Source: Cryptosporidium bovis
Taxonomy: Eukaryota; Apicomplexa; Conoidasida; Eucoccidiorida; Cryptosporidiidae
Direction: 5' to 3'
DNA length: 64,000 bases
Assembly: GCA_009768925.2 (NCBI GenBank)
Contig: VHIT02000027.1
Coordinates: 186,001 to 250,000 of the forward strand
Position 1 is the first letter of the stretch; the number at the start of each line of letters is the position of its first letter. Under the pieces are notes generated by a model, which was not told the origin of the DNA, ran no database searches, and worked only from the letters and a program-made list of their open reading frames with translations. Shown piece after piece: positions 39,438-50,518 of this stretch. The position numbers and the translations under genes were made by a program.

Positions 39438-41645
39438 CTATAATTGAAGTCTTCTAAACATTAGAATGACAATTATGCCTGCAAAAGCGCACATTGTTAT
39501 CATAGTGTATGCCATAAACCAAAATATTCCAATATTTTTCTCAAGTCCACTTTGTATATTCATTCCAAATATAGAAGCAATTGCAGAAACAAAACCAACG
39601 CAAACACCAACAATATCAAGACTTATCTCACCCTTAAGGAAGTTGTTCCTTATAGTTGCGAGATGTATCTGCATAATCTCAATAGCATCATCTAATTGAG
39701 CATTTAAACGATTTACTGTTCTGATTAAACCTTCGACTTCTTGCTCATAGCATTCTAATAATATCTCAGAGTCAAAAAAAGAAGATTCAAGAATGGCAAT
39801 ATTGTCCCAATTTTGAGGTTGTTTCCAAAATTTTGATATTTCTATTCTAACTAGAAGATCATCATCATCTAGTATCTCTTTTATTGCTTCATAAACACCC
39901 TTTATTCTATCTCTAAGTGAATCTAACATTTTTCTTAAATCGTTTATCTCATGTACTTTTTGTGTAGACGTTGGGTTATTTTCTATATGCGTCAAAAAAT
40001 TCTGAGCTGTATTGTATATTTTATAGTAATTGTCCCACAGTTGAGTACATACTTGAACAAGGCATACTTCAAGTGCATTTAATTCAAGTGGTGCTTTGTA
40101 TTGTTCTTTTTCCTTGTTTCCTGTATTTGAGTCTAAATCCAAATTAATACCTTTGCTGTTTAAATCATTCCCATTTTCTGAGTAATCATCTTTTTTATCG
40201 ACGTTATTGTTTGTTATAAGAACTAACTTCTCTATTATGCAATGATCATGATAATCTGTTATATTATACCTAGTGTATTTACCATTTTCAGCACCATCGT
40301 TCCCACAAATAACTGAAATAGGCTTTCTTGGAAGATAGTAAACTTTATCATGCAATATTAAACATCTAACACCTGGCATATTCACAAGAATACAATTCCT
40401 TCTTATTTCTATTGAAGGTCTCTCAAAACCGTGCAAACTCACTACTTGTCTCAGATCTCTCAACGTTAATGCTCCTGTTGCTTTCTCTTCGAGTATTTGC
40501 TTCACATTATGCATATGAACTTTCCTCAGTAATTCTGCTGTCTGCATATAATTTTGTGTTATCATTCCATCTTTTATACATACAACCGGTATTTTTCTCT
40601 GTTTTTGCAAATATCTTTCTACCCAGTTTAATCTTCTAATATTCGGACTTTGTAAGTTATTTAAATAATCAAAATAGTAACTGTTTCTATCCTCACCTTC
40701 TTTTCTTAGTTTCACATACTGTCCTTTATTCCATCCTATTATATTTGCTTTCAAGAAGTCACATGACAACTCCATATCTTTTTTATGCTCCTCATCTAAA
40801 TCTACTTTTTCTTCCTCTAATTGCAATTTTACTTTCGAACCATCTTTTGTTGTGTATTCACCATTTATAAAATCCCTATCCCTTTCTTCCATGTTAAGGA
40901 GCATTCTTGTAAAGTTTTCTACTCTTTCTCCTGTGTCCTCACTGTATATTTCTAATCCATAATCATAGTTATCATAATTCCTTAAATTTTGATTGTTATG
41001 GCTATATTGGCTATACTCGAAACTCTTACTGCATTTGTTTTTTGAATTGTTGCCATTTTTATCACTAGTGGTGCTATTATTGTTACTGACACTAATATTT
41101 TTTTTTTTCTCAGGTCTTAAGACTATACTATTGAATAATTTCTTTATTCCGTAATATTTGCTTTTTAAATAGCCTAAATTAGCTCCACTTTCAAATTTCT
41201 TCATTTCACAATTTATATCGTTGTTGCTCGTACAGTCTTCACCTTTTCCATGAATTCTATCACTCACATAATTATAATAGTAGTCATGGCCATATTTGTA
41301 ACCATAATTAATATATTCATCATCACACACATAATTGTGGTCACCGATATTGGCAACATCCGCCATTTTATTCCTCAATTTCTCTCCATTTAACCTACCT
41401 ATTCCCTCTGTTAGTTCCACTTGACCTTTTTTTATGTTTACCCCGCAATTCGCATACCCTCCTTTTCCATCAGTAACATAATACTCGTAAACACTGTGTG
41501 TAGTGTCTTCGTGCCCATTGATATCATTTTTGTCACTGTCATCGTAACTTTTTTTCTTTTTTTGTCCTACTTTTGAATAACTAGTAGATGATATTCTCAC
41601 ATATTCACCATCCTCAAATATGTTTTCACCGCTATTAAAACTCAT
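39438..41645 (-). CDS. MRS2: MRS2/CorA-type magnesium channel
   Basis: 735 residues. The C-terminus has two membrane helices. The first ends in the family's Gly-Met-Asn signature (GMN at 694-696, in IFGMNIQSGL); the second spans ~705-728 and is followed by a short basic tail (FRRLQL). Before it is the long coiled coil of the pentameric CorA/MRS2 fold (QLDDAIEIMQIHLATIRNN). The conserved core starts near residue 300 (WVERYLQKQRKIPVVCI). The first ~280 residues are an Asn/Asp/Tyr-rich extension with no counterpart in typical 400-470-residue homologues and no clear mitochondrial presequence, so the target membrane is uncertain. Both helices and GMN are intact, so it should conduct Mg2+. Confidence 0.93.
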   Translation of the reverse strand: MSFNSGENIFEDGEYVRISSTSYSKVGQKKKKSYDDSDKNDINGHEDTTHSVYEYYVTDGKGGYANCGVNIKKGQVELTEGIGRLNGEKLRNKMADVANIGDHNYVCDDEYINYGYKYGHDYYYNYVSDRIHGKGEDCTSNNDINCEMKKFESGANLGYLKSKYYGIKKLFNSIVLRPEKKKNISVSNNNSTTSDKNGNNSKNKCSKSFEYSQYSHNNQNLRNYDNYDYGLEIYSEDTGERVENFTRMLLNMEERDRDFINGEYTTKDGSKVKLQLEEEKVDLDEEHKKDMELSCDFLKANIIGWNKGQYVKLRKEGEDRNSYYFDYLNNLQSPNIRRLNWVERYLQKQRKIPVVCIKDGMITQNYMQTAELLRKVHMHNVKQILEEKATGALTLRDLRQVVSLHGFERPSIEIRRNCILVNMPGVRCLILHDKVYYLPRKPISVICGNDGAENGKYTRYNITDYHDHCIIEKLVLITNNNVDKKDDYSENGNDLNSKGINLDLDSNTGNKEKEQYKAPLELNALEVCLVQVCTQLWDNYYKIYNTAQNFLTHIENNPTSTQKVHEINDLRKMLDSLRDRIKGVYEAIKEILDDDDLLVRIEISKFWKQPQNWDNIAILESSFFDSEILLECYEQEVEGLIRTVNRLNAQLDDAIEIMQIHLATIRNNFLKGEISLDIVGVCVGFVSAIASIFGMNIQSGLEKNIGIFWFMAYTMITMCAFAGIIVILMFRRLQL

Positions 41646-41898
41646 TTATACGAATAAATACTATCATTAATTAATTAGTCTATTTACTTTAAATAAGGTA
41701 TAATATTTAAATTAGTGAATTCGTTTTTTTAATTATTGTATTTTATTTTACTACTCACTCATACACCAATAAATAAACACACCTGATTTTTTATTTATCT
41801 ACTTAACTAACTCACAACCACTTGCTATGATAAATGATTACTTTATTATATTTTACATTATCCATTCTATTTATTTATTGAATCCTTTTCCCTCTTTT

Positions 41899-41906
41899 TG
41901 CATGCA
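41899..41906. promoter_or_regulatory. TGCATGCA palindrome (AP2-type box)
   Basis: Lies 254 bases upstream of the MRS2 start and 630 upstream of the SAC3 start, with the GGCGC-type word 64 bases further on. Confidence 0.5.
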
Positions 41907-41970
41907 CGATCCTGCACCCTTTTCATTACTTTTTTTTTCTAGATAGATCTATAAATTCGGTACCACATGT

Positions 41971-41978
41971 TGGCGCAA
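41971..41978. promoter_or_regulatory. TGGCGCAA box with nearby CGGCGG
   Basis: Imperfect relative of TGGCGCCA (one mismatch); a CGGCGG follows a few bases later. Shared intergenic position between MRS2 and SAC3 genes. Confidence 0.35.
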
Positions 41979-42536
41979 TGTTTCGGCGGCATTTTTTTTT
42001 AAATGGTCATACTTGTATACAGAGTAAAAGAAATAATAGAGGGGTGAAGGCTAAATGTTGAAATTTTTTTAAGTAAAAGGAAACTCATTTTCATTGTATT
42101 TTAGTCAACTATATAAACAAAGTATAGGTGAATATACCTGAACGAAGGGAAGGAGGAAGAATAAAAGGTGAAGAAAAAAAGAGCTAAAGAAAAGAAATAA
42201 AATCGTTAAATAAAAAAGATACGGTTTTAAGTGTGAAATTGGGATTTAACATACATATATTTGCAAAAAAAATTGAGTAGCCAACAGTTCCGTGATATTT
42301 TTACAGGATATTAGCATTGGAAGATTTATTTTCGTTTTTTTTGTAAATTGAGATTTTTTATTCCGGAGTTGGAATGTACGATAATAATGATAATAAGTAG
42401 GGGCTATTGTATAAAAGCAAAAGATAAGACAAGCATAGTACCTTATCAAACAAAGCATCAATATTAATAAATTACTGGGTAGCAGTATTGGTATATATAT
42501 GTTATAATTAAAAAGAAAAGCGAATAATTAATTGGG

Positions 42537-45500
42537 ATGAACGAACTAACTTGTGGAAATAGAAACAAATCCGGAAGAGACGTATTATATAATGTTGATA
42601 ATGAGTTTGTTCCGCCTATTGAAAGGGCGTACAACAAATTTCACCCATTGCTTAGAAAGGAGTTATTTGAAAATCCTGAAAATGTTAGTTCATCAAAGTA
42701 TTTTAAAATACAGGATCCTCTTCAACTAGTAACTGTCGAAGATGACAGTAACAATGCTATAGGTAATAATAATATTAGAGGAGGCAAAAAGTGTGTAATA
42801 GGAAACATAAATAGTCAAGATGTGCTTGTTGGTGAGCTTTTTGGAATGTGTAGCAAAGAGGAGATGATAAACAAACAACAGACATCAACTGCAAACGATT
42901 TTGAGAGGCTTTCAGGATTTTTGTTGAATGATGATATAGAAGCGAGAATAGTGAATCATCATCTAGCAGTTAAGAGTTTCCAGCGTTCAGATGCATCTAG
43001 GGTTTTTCACAAAGAACTCGTACGTTCAGTAATGTGGTGTAGAATGGTAGTTAGAAGACTTATAGTTTACTTTATCGAGGCAGATAGGCAAATGTTTGGC
43101 TATCTATACTACAAAAATATTGGATTCAACAATTATAGATATATAGATATATATAATTTTTTGAGAGATAGACTAAGAGCAGTATGGCAAGATTTAACGG
43201 TACAACATGCAAACCGTCATAGAGGAAGTATTGAATGCTATGAAATATCCTTCAGGTTTTTGTTACTGTCAGAAGAATGTTTATGCAATGTAAAAGAGTT
43301 TAATTCTGTTCAAAATGGATCTTTGATGTCAACATGTCTGGGTAAATTAATGTCAGGTTATCAAGATGTTGAGTATTCAAAAAAAAAATTTAACGAATTA
43401 ATAGATAATTTAGAATTCATGAATATATTAATTTATGATTCACCTTATCAGGCAGAATTTTGGTCATATAGAATATTAACAAGCATGAATATAAATTTTA
43501 AGAATGAAAATTCAAGCGATACAAGAATTATCGACATAATTAATTCGTTAAATTCAAGACTATCTGACAATCCTTTAATTAAATTGGCACTAGACATACA
43601 CTGTTCATTTAGACTTTTAAATATAGTTAGGTATTTCAGATACTTTAGAAAATGCATTGATATAATAAATACACTAATGGAAAATAGTAAAATGAAAAAC
43701 AATTCGTTTAAAAAATATTCTCATTCATTAATATTAATCTGTATACTTATCAAAAAGTACTCAAATATTATTAGACTAAAGTATTTAACCATACTTGTTT
43801 CTTCAAACATAAGTCGTAAACAAAATATGCCTTTAAAAGACTTTATTGAGATATTTGGAATATACATTGAATCAATTGAATATCTGAAGCTCTTTACTGA
43901 GAGATTTGGAATCCATATTTACAGGAAAGATAATCCTAATATATCAATATTTAATAGTGGTAATGGTGGTGTTGGTTCTATGTATTCAAGTATTTGGGAT
44001 TTAACGAAGGATATTGAGGGAAGAAACAGGAACAACTGCTATATTGTATCTTTTAGAGAGTGTGTGAATCCATCATCTTTTGACTCATTAAGCATCTTAA
44101 ATTCACTTAGTTTTCCTTCTGAAATTCTTTCTTCCCTATTTAGCAAAATTCAAAGGATTGACATTTTAGATCCAATAAGTGGTTTACTTTCAAGAATGGA
44201 CTTTGAGATTAAAGGATCCAGATACGATCATGAAACCAGTAAAAATGACATTTCTAACAATAATATGCGTGATAATACTAATTTTAATAATTTTTTCGAC
44301 ACAGCATTAACTGCAGGAAATAGGAACATTGTCAACGCAAAAAACAACACTGATACAAACTTACTTATTAGGGATGTGAGTAATATTGATATAAACAAAT
44401 ACAGAAACAGGATTGAAAGCATAATAAATGAGAATCATCAGCAAAACTATGTTAACAATATCTGTAATAACAACAATAGTAATAATATTATTGTACAAGG
44501 TTTTTACCAGAATTCGAACCACCAAAATGCTTCCATAAATAGTAATAATTTTACACTAAATTACACCTCGGTAGGTAATAGAAATAAAAGGAGTATTGAT
44601 CAGCTTGAGGACTACTACAATGAAAATAGACACGATTTAGAAAACAACATCCTTTTACAAGAGACTTTTATATCAAATAATGATTGTATTTCAAATAATT
44701 TTAACCATGGAAACAGTGATTTTGGCATATATAATAATAATATTAATAACAAAAAAAGAATGTTTATTAATCAGGTTGGGAATAATAATAATAGTGATAA
44801 TAATAGTGATACTAGAAATAATAATACAGCAATTTGTGACAATCTTAATAGAGTTATTTTAGTGACAAGTGACGATCCTTGCGATGGTGACAATGAAACA
44901 TCTAATGATGTTGTCTCTGGAATTACAGGTGGCATAAGTGCTGGAAACAAAAACTTTGTAGCAAACACGGGAAAAAATATTGGAGTGTTGAATATCAAGA
45001 AAACAAATGGAGATTCAACAGAAGACAATAATGTCATTAATACTGAAATTAAGTTGAAAAGTAATGAAAGTGGAGATGAGACATTACTTGATAGCTGCAG
45101 TGAGTCAGGCGAAGACTTTAGAATAAATGAGAGAGAAAAACAAATTTACTCAGATAATCTTATTGAAGACAATTTGATAGGCATAGGAAATTGGAAGAAA
45201 CATAAATCTATATTCAATTATCAACAAATAATGAGAATTAAGAGAGGTGAATTAGATAAAATAAATCTTGATAAAAAAATTGATTATACCCAATATAAAG
45301 ACTACAGTAACTGCAACAATGGTAGTAATATTAATTATTATCCAGGAAATTTTCACTTAAATTCAATTATTTCAAGTTTAGATCTTCCCTATAGTAAAAA
45401 TGGAGTAAACTTTTTGTTAGAAGCCTCTGTGAAAGGAATGTTAAGAGAAATAAAAAACGATATAATATCGAATATACTCGATTCTATCAATTTTAGTTTT

Positions 45501-47762
45501 GTTTTTTTTTACAATCAACTATTGTCTTTAAATGGAATATCAAGGTCACACATTAACTCCCTGAATTCATTTTACACAAAACTTGAACTTATATTATCAA
45601 ATGTAACTAAAAGTGATGAGGGTATAGAAGTTGAATGTGACTCGAGTGAATTTGTTTTTCCATGGAATTCAGTAGTGTTAGAGTCAGAAAAGGTGAGTAA
45701 GTGCAATGAAAGTAATGAAAAGCAGAGAGTTATACTTGATTTATATGAAAAAGACTTTATTTTTAATAACAGCGATTTGAATTGCATTTATGATTCTTAC
45801 AGTGGTAATTTTAATAGTTGTGATGATGAATATTTCAACAGAAGCATTCCAATACACGTTGAAATGTTATCTATTTGGATGAACTATAACAACTTTAGCT
45901 GTCTCAGAAATAGGCTTTTTTCTGAGAGAGACATTTATACTATAAATGAAAATATTAAGCTAGAAACTGCAAACAATATTGGGATTACTTTTGAAAATAT
46001 ATTTAATGACTATATAACTAACAACGGTGACGTTGTAGTTTGGACTTTGCCTTTTTTAGTAAACAACAGTTTCAATTCAAAACAAGTCCCTGAGGACGAT
46101 GATTATTTGGGGAAGTCTTTATCATTGTTTACATTTAACATATCAACAGTGGAGGGAAAACAAAAAATAATTGATGAATTTCTAAATTGTTGTAGTGTTC
46201 TTAATATAAGCAAATATTTAAAAAAGGATGTCAAACTAAAAATACCAATATTAAAGACTATAACTCTTATATTTTCATTTGTAATTTGCATTCAAAATGA
46301 TAAATTTGACCTATTTAAGAATGATTCACTCATTGCCGAAAACGAAATAGGTGTAATTGAAAAAAAGCTGAGTGAGATAATTAATTGTGAATATTTAAAT
46401 GGAAACGAAGAACTGGTTATTGCTTCTAACTCTGACTTAATTCAAACTAATCCCTATTCAAAAGCAGTAAAAAACATCATAAACAATAAACTAATTATTT
46501 CTCATTACTCTGGTATGTCATGCAATTTTAAATTCAAGTGTGTGGGGTTAGCGCCAACTGGTATGATTGGTGTAGTAAATGACGCTAATTCTGGAAATAA
46601 TAACATAATTGTTTATGAGCCAGGTATAAGCTCTTTGATTAACACAAAACTCTCATTTGGAAGTTATTCCAATAATATCAAAATTTCGAATCATAATGTT
46701 AGAAATAGCATAAACAAAAATAGTAAAGAATATTGCACCAATGGGAATATAAATGAAGAAAAAAATGGTTCTAGTCGTGAAATAGCAACTTTTAAAGAGT
46801 CAATTTGCAGTAATGATGTTAATTATGAAGTTAACTCATCCTCTGAGTTAATAAAAATTGATATCACAACCTTTATTTTGACACTTTTAGTAAAAGACTT
46901 TCATGGAATTGATGATAAAAAACGCAAAAAAACTTTGCTTATAACTGATGTTAATGAATATGAACATGAATATGTAATAGATAGCGAAGAAAACGAAGTT
47001 AACAGTAAGATTGCTACTGGTCCTGGTATTAGATATGATCACTTATTTTCACTTTTCAGGTGTTCAATCATAAGAGGGTTTATAAATTGCTTCAGATTGT
47101 TTACAAATGGTAATATAGACTGGATTCTTGTATCTAGTAATTTTGCTTATTCAGATATAAAAGATATTATTACTTGGATATATCATATTTATTTGTATAC
47201 AATCAACTTTTTTGATGAATTTGAATCTAATAAAGATAAATATACAAATAGTGTTAGTTGTGAACACATATATCCGAATGATGAGTATTTTATTAAAGAC
47301 ACTGAAATGCTTGGAAATGATTCCTTTTTAACACAAACTACGGTTGAATTAATTCATTTATACTTTAGTTGGATATCTATAATCTCCAAAAATTGGGATG
47401 GTGGAAATCTGAAAATTCCGAATATTATTTGGAATGTACTATTTGATTATATTCAACCTGTGAATGACATTGACTCCATAAAAAACAAACTTAATTCAAC
47501 TTGCAATAACAACCAACACAGAATAGTTGAAAACTATTACTATTTTAATCCTATTTTTGAATTAATTAAAGACTATCTCGTATGTTTTCACGTTGAACAT
47601 ACTAAGGCAAAAGAAAATAACAAATATGATATGAAAACCGCATCTATTGGTAACTCAATAATAAGCAATTCTTCGGATGAATTTATTAATTACATTGATC
47701 GAGAATTGATCAATTATAAGGCATTTAACTATGTAAACAAGTATAAACTTGATAACTTTTGA
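42537..47762 (+). CDS. SAC3: SAC3/GANP-family mRNA export protein
   Basis: 1741 residues. Residues ~120-345 match the SAC3/GANP domain: the DRLRAVWQDLTVQ motif near 210-222 (family consensus R-RSIR-DFT-Q), then the ECYEISFRFLLLSEECLC helix and the YQAEFWSYRIL segment (family NE-EF-AY). SAC3 is the scaffold of the nuclear-pore TREX-2 complex that couples transcription to mRNA export. A long middle region (~560-850) is Asn/Ser/Asp-rich with AAT-codon runs (around 44777-44830). The C-terminal ~850 residues have mixed helical sequence I cannot assign. The N-terminal FG-repeat region of fungal and animal proteins is not visible. It is 400 bases from the convergent DRG1 gene. Confidence 0.82.
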   Translation: MNELTCGNRNKSGRDVLYNVDNEFVPPIERAYNKFHPLLRKELFENPENVSSSKYFKIQDPLQLVTVEDDSNNAIGNNNIRGGKKCVIGNINSQDVLVGELFGMCSKEEMINKQQTSTANDFERLSGFLLNDDIEARIVNHHLAVKSFQRSDASRVFHKELVRSVMWCRMVVRRLIVYFIEADRQMFGYLYYKNIGFNNYRYIDIYNFLRDRLRAVWQDLTVQHANRHRGSIECYEISFRFLLLSEECLCNVKEFNSVQNGSLMSTCLGKLMSGYQDVEYSKKKFNELIDNLEFMNILIYDSPYQAEFWSYRILTSMNINFKNENSSDTRIIDIINSLNSRLSDNPLIKLALDIHCSFRLLNIVRYFRYFRKCIDIINTLMENSKMKNNSFKKYSHSLILICILIKKYSNIIRLKYLTILVSSNISRKQNMPLKDFIEIFGIYIESIEYLKLFTERFGIHIYRKDNPNISIFNSGNGGVGSMYSSIWDLTKDIEGRNRNNCYIVSFRECVNPSSFDSLSILNSLSFPSEILSSLFSKIQRIDILDPISGLLSRMDFEIKGSRYDHETSKNDISNNNMRDNTNFNNFFDTALTAGNRNIVNAKNNTDTNLLIRDVSNIDINKYRNRIESIINENHQQNYVNNICNNNNSNNIIVQGFYQNSNHQNASINSNNFTLNYTSVGNRNKRSIDQLEDYYNENRHDLENNILLQETFISNNDCISNNFNHGNSDFGIYNNNINNKKRMFINQVGNNNNSDNNSDTRNNNTAICDNLNRVILVTSDDPCDGDNETSNDVVSGITGGISAGNKNFVANTGKNIGVLNIKKTNGDSTEDNNVINTEIKLKSNESGDETLLDSCSESGEDFRINEREKQIYSDNLIEDNLIGIGNWKKHKSIFNYQQIMRIKRGELDKINLDKKIDYTQYKDYSNCNNGSNINYYPGNFHLNSIISSLDLPYSKNGVNFLLEASVKGMLREIKNDIISNILDSINFSFVFFYNQLLSLNGISRSHINSLNSFYTKLELILSNVTKSDEGIEVECDSSEFVFPWNSVVLESEKVSKCNESNEKQRVILDLYEKDFIFNNSDLNCIYDSYSGNFNSCDDEYFNRSIPIHVEMLSIWMNYNNFSCLRNRLFSERDIYTINENIKLETANNIGITFENIFNDYITNNGDVVVWTLPFLVNNSFNSKQVPEDDDYLGKSLSLFTFNISTVEGKQKIIDEFLNCCSVLNISKYLKKDVKLKIPILKTITLIFSFVICIQNDKFDLFKNDSLIAENEIGVIEKKLSEIINCEYLNGNEELVIASNSDLIQTNPYSKAVKNIINNKLIISHYSGMSCNFKFKCVGLAPTGMIGVVNDANSGNNNIIVYEPGISSLINTKLSFGSYSNNIKISNHNVRNSINKNSKEYCTNGNINEEKNGSSREIATFKESICSNDVNYEVNSSSELIKIDITTFILTLLVKDFHGIDDKKRKKTLLITDVNEYEHEYVIDSEENEVNSKIATGPGIRYDHLFSLFRCSIIRGFINCFRLFTNGNIDWILVSSNFAYSDIKDIITWIYHIYLYTINFFDEFESNKDKYTNSVSCEHIYPNDEYFIKDTEMLGNDSFLTQTTVELIHLYFSWISIISKNWDGGNLKIPNIIWNVLFDYIQPVNDIDSIKNKLNSTCNNNQHRIVENYYYFNPIFELIKDYLVCFHVEHTKAKENNKYDMKTASIGNSIISNSSDEFINYIDRELINYKAFNYVNKYKLDNF

Positions 47763-48162
47763 ATTCTTGTAAGTGAAAATTATAAATGCACAAACTATAT
47801 ATATTTATGTAAGAAACAAAGCACATATACACTTTAATTTCTATTATATAAACAATATTCGCTCAATAAATTATATATGAAAATTATAATTATAATACTT
47901 TGAACATCATATTGACAGTTTTTTTCAAGTTTACGTTTATCTAATGTGATTTTCCATATTTTAGTAATCATATTACACCGTAAGTTCAGATAGGGAACTT
48001 GCTGTTTGTCTTATACCCGTTCTTTCCATCTTATCTTGCAAATCTCCTCTATAAATATCTAGGTATTTCAATACACAATATTAAAAAGGTGCGGTTAAGA
48101 GTAAACAAAGTTAAAAAAAAACCCGATATTGGTCGATCCGAATATTATTTGTCTTATTCAAT
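47763..48162. other. Short gap between convergent SAC3 and DRG1 genes
   Basis: 400 bases holding only 3' flanking sequence of both genes. The 60-codon frame at 47999-48181 is a chance ORF. Nothing else is seen. Confidence 0.5.
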
Positions 48163-49269
48163 CTACTTTTTAACTATTTGAACAACGTCTTCATCAATTA
48201 AAACATGATCTTTACCAACTCTTTGAGGATTGTGTCTTACAGACTGCCCCCAAACAAGTGCGTATTTCATCTGTGGTAATAGTTGCTTATGAATTCTTCT
48301 ACAAAAATCAGCTATTGTGGATTTTTCGCGTTTTAATATTACTGGAGCTGCATAGTCAGGTATTTGGCCTTTAGGTTTTGTATATATTCTAATTAAATCC
48401 AAATATTGCCATATTTTTTCTATTAAAGCATCTAAATTCCATTCATGATGTGCAGATACGGGTACATAATGAGGACATTGTGAAAGTACATCTAATTCTT
48501 CAATAGTGATTTGATCAATCTTATTTAAAACGTAAATACATGGTAAATATATTCTATTGCCCTCTATTATATCTATTATATCATCCGCAGTTGCGTCACA
48601 ACGTATTACAAAATTTGCATTATTTATTCTATATTCGGAACATATTGATTTTATCGTCTCTTCATCTATATTTTTTAATTGTACTGTTGATGTTATTGTT
48701 ATTCCTCCTCTATCCTTTCTTGTAAATGATATATTTGGTGGGTGTTTATTTAATCTTATTCCAAATCCCTCTAATTCCCTTTCTATAATTCTTTTATGTG
48801 TAAGCGGTTTTAAGGCATCTAGTACTATTAATATTAAACTGCAGGTTCTACCTACACCTATTACTTGACGACCTCTACCTTTACCATCCTTTGCTCCTTC
48901 TATAATACCAGGCAAATCTAATAGCTGTATTTTTGCCCCTTTGTAATTAAATACACCTGGTACGCATGTTAATGTTGTAAACTCGTATGCTGCTACCTCA
49001 CTGAATGTGCCTGTTAATTTATTAAGTAATGTTGACTTACCAACCGATGGAAAACCTATAAGTCCCACTCTTGCTTCTCCTGTTTTACTTACATCCCACC
49101 CTTCATTTCCACCACCCCCTCCTCCCTTTCCATCACTTCCACTTATTACTTGAGCACGCAATTTTGCCAATTTTGCCTTTAGTAATCCCAAGTGAAAATT
49201 CGTCGCCTTGTTTTTTTGAGTTCTAGCCATCTCGGCTTCTATCTCAGCTATTTTCTGTAGTAAACTCAT
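48163..49269 (-). CDS. DRG1: DRG1 GTPase (developmentally regulated GTP-binding protein 1)
   Basis: 368 residues, the exact size class of DRG1/Rbg1. It starts [20 protein letters not shown], the family's helix-turn-helix, then a Gly-rich linker. G motifs are G1 GFPSVGKST (72-80), G3 [18 protein letters not shown] and G4 NKID. The S5D2L insert follows G3. A C-terminal TGS domain begins around residue 295 ([11 protein letters not shown]) and the protein ends [11 protein letters not shown]1 binds DFRP1 and ribosomes and helps prevent translational stalling. Nothing is missing and it is closely conserved. Confidence 0.97.
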   Translation of the reverse strand: MSLLQKIAEIEAEMARTQKNKATNFHLGLLKAKLAKLRAQVISGSDGKGGGGGGNEGWDVSKTGEARVGLIGFPSVGKSTLLNKLTGTFSEVAAYEFTTLTCVPGVFNYKGAKIQLLDLPGIIEGAKDGKGRGRQVIGVGRTCSLILIVLDALKPLTHKRIIERELEGFGIRLNKHPPNISFTRKDRGGITITSTVQLKNIDEETIKSICSEYRINNANFVIRCDATADDIIDIIEGNRIYLPCIYVLNKIDQITIEELDVLSQCPHYVPVSAHHEWNLDALIEKIWQYLDLIRIYTKPKGQIPDYAAPVILKREKSTIADFCRRIHKQLLPQMKYALVWGQSVRHNPQRVGKDHVLIDEDVVQIVKK

Positions 49270-49949
49270 TTTAAATTAATATGCAAATTTACCAACTTCT
49301 TTTCCTTTTAATACTTAAATTCTTGTTTAATATTGCTTAATTACTGTATTTCTACTCACTGTACATAAATATACATATTACTCAGTTATTTGTATATAAT
49401 ATGTATATATATACTTGGAAATATATGTTTTATTTAAAATTGTTCTTATTTATCTGCTTGTTTTTCTCCTGTTCGCAATAATTTTTCTACTTTATGATTT
49501 ATATTTGTCACTATGTCAAAATCAAACAAACATTTAGCGCCAGTCACTTTTTGTTTTTTTAGTGGGTTGCTTTTCCCCTTACTATTTGTTGATAAAAAAT
49601 ATAAGTGAAATAAAGAAGGATATCAATGAGATAGATGAGTCAAAATTTTGGACAAATGAATTGGTTATTCGAAATAGGAGTAACTACAGACACATAAGCT
49701 TTTCTCTCTTCACATCATTGTTATCATGCTTTCATTTATTTGTCTTTACCAATTGTTTCTACATAGTTTAATCATTTTGTGACACTCTGGAATCCTAGAT
49801 AATGCTTAAATCACATTTGAAAAATAATATGGTCAATGTAAGTATTTGGATTATTATCGAAATTATTATAACTTTTGTTATCGATCCCTTTATATTTTAT
49901 TTAACAAGAATTAAAGAATAATTAAGTTATAAATATATTTCAGACTTAC
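49270..49949. other. Upstream region of DRG1 and possible last exon of the 50 kb gene
   Basis: An AGCGCCAG word (49536-49543) is the only E2F-like element, 267 bases upstream of the DRG1 start. A plus frame at 49562-49771 (69 codons, GTG start) is probably noise. The last exon of the small minus gene must lie between about 49768 and 49887. Confidence 0.4.
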
Positions 49950-50367
49950 CCAGAACTTTGAATGAATATTAGTTGCTTTTAAATAGCAAAGTTCTAATTA
50001 TTATTTAAATGAGTAATCACAATTGATTCATTTATAAAGAGCAAAATAGACAAAATGAAAACAAATATAAATATTGATCATAAACGTACCATAAGTTAAC
50101 TCTTTAATAAGATTCTCCGACTTTAATTCGTTTTTGCTTCCATTTTTTTCAGAGTAAAATTTATTCTCATCAAGTTGGAGCCACGAAACAGGTGATAACA
50201 ATGTAGAATTATTTTCTGTATTATAACTCTGGAGTTTTTTTTGTTTTAATTTATAATTAGAATTAATTCAATTAGAAATATAACAAAATTAATTCTATAC
50301 ATACCTCCCTTTCACTGTCAGTAAAGTATTCCTTTTCATATATAGGTATATTCTCTTTTTCACTCAT
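49950..50367 (-). CDS. Small multi-exon gene of unknown function (terminal exon unresolved)
   Basis: Read on the minus strand, three exons join without a stop. Exon 1 (50305-50367, 21 codons from ATG) ends at GTATGT. Exon 2 (50090-50228) begins after CTCCAG and ends at GTACGT. Exon 3 (49950-49993) begins after AATTAG and ends at GTAAGT. Together they code 82 residues beginning MSEKENIPIYEKEYFTDSE, acidic and polar. Candidate last exons are 49795-49887 (30 residues with a hydrophobic 19-residue tail, giving a tail-anchored protein of 112) or 49768-49794 (eight residues). Two TGCATGCA boxes lie 123-160 bases upstream. No family is recognised. Three consistent phases make chance unlikely but not excluded. 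Confidence 0.5.
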
Positions 50368-50489
50368 TTGTGACAAAAAAAAATAATGAGAAAAAATGAA
50401 GATTTTTAACAGTTAATTAATATATTCACCTGTTCATTTTAATATATTAATTCAGTTAACTATCCACATAACTTTATTCAATAAATGGA

Positions 50490-50497
50490 TGCATGCA
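50490..50497. promoter_or_regulatory. TGCATGCA palindrome (AP2-type box)
   Basis: First of a pair, 123 bases upstream of the ATG of the spliced small gene; the next copy is at 50519-50526. Confidence 0.5.
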
Positions 50498-50518
50498 ATT
50501 TAAAATAGCATAATAATA

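Larger units (their letters stand above)
41646..42536. other. Divergent promoter region between MRS2 and SAC3 genes
   Basis: 891 bases with TGCATGCA at 41899-41906 and TGGCGCAA at 41971-41978 followed by CGGCGG. The 71-codon minus frame at 42246-42461 is most likely spurious. Confidence 0.55.

Noticed and set aside
42246-42461. 71-codon minus frame in the MRS2/SAC3 gap
   Set aside because: Short, no family, sits in an obvious divergent promoter.
49803-49960. Plus-strand ATG..GTAAGT and ..TTTCAG pair at 49839-49943 resembling an intron
   Set aside because: The joined frame would encode only 17 residues (MLKSHLKNNMVN plus TYPEL), and the minus-strand exons give a longer consistent product over the same bases.
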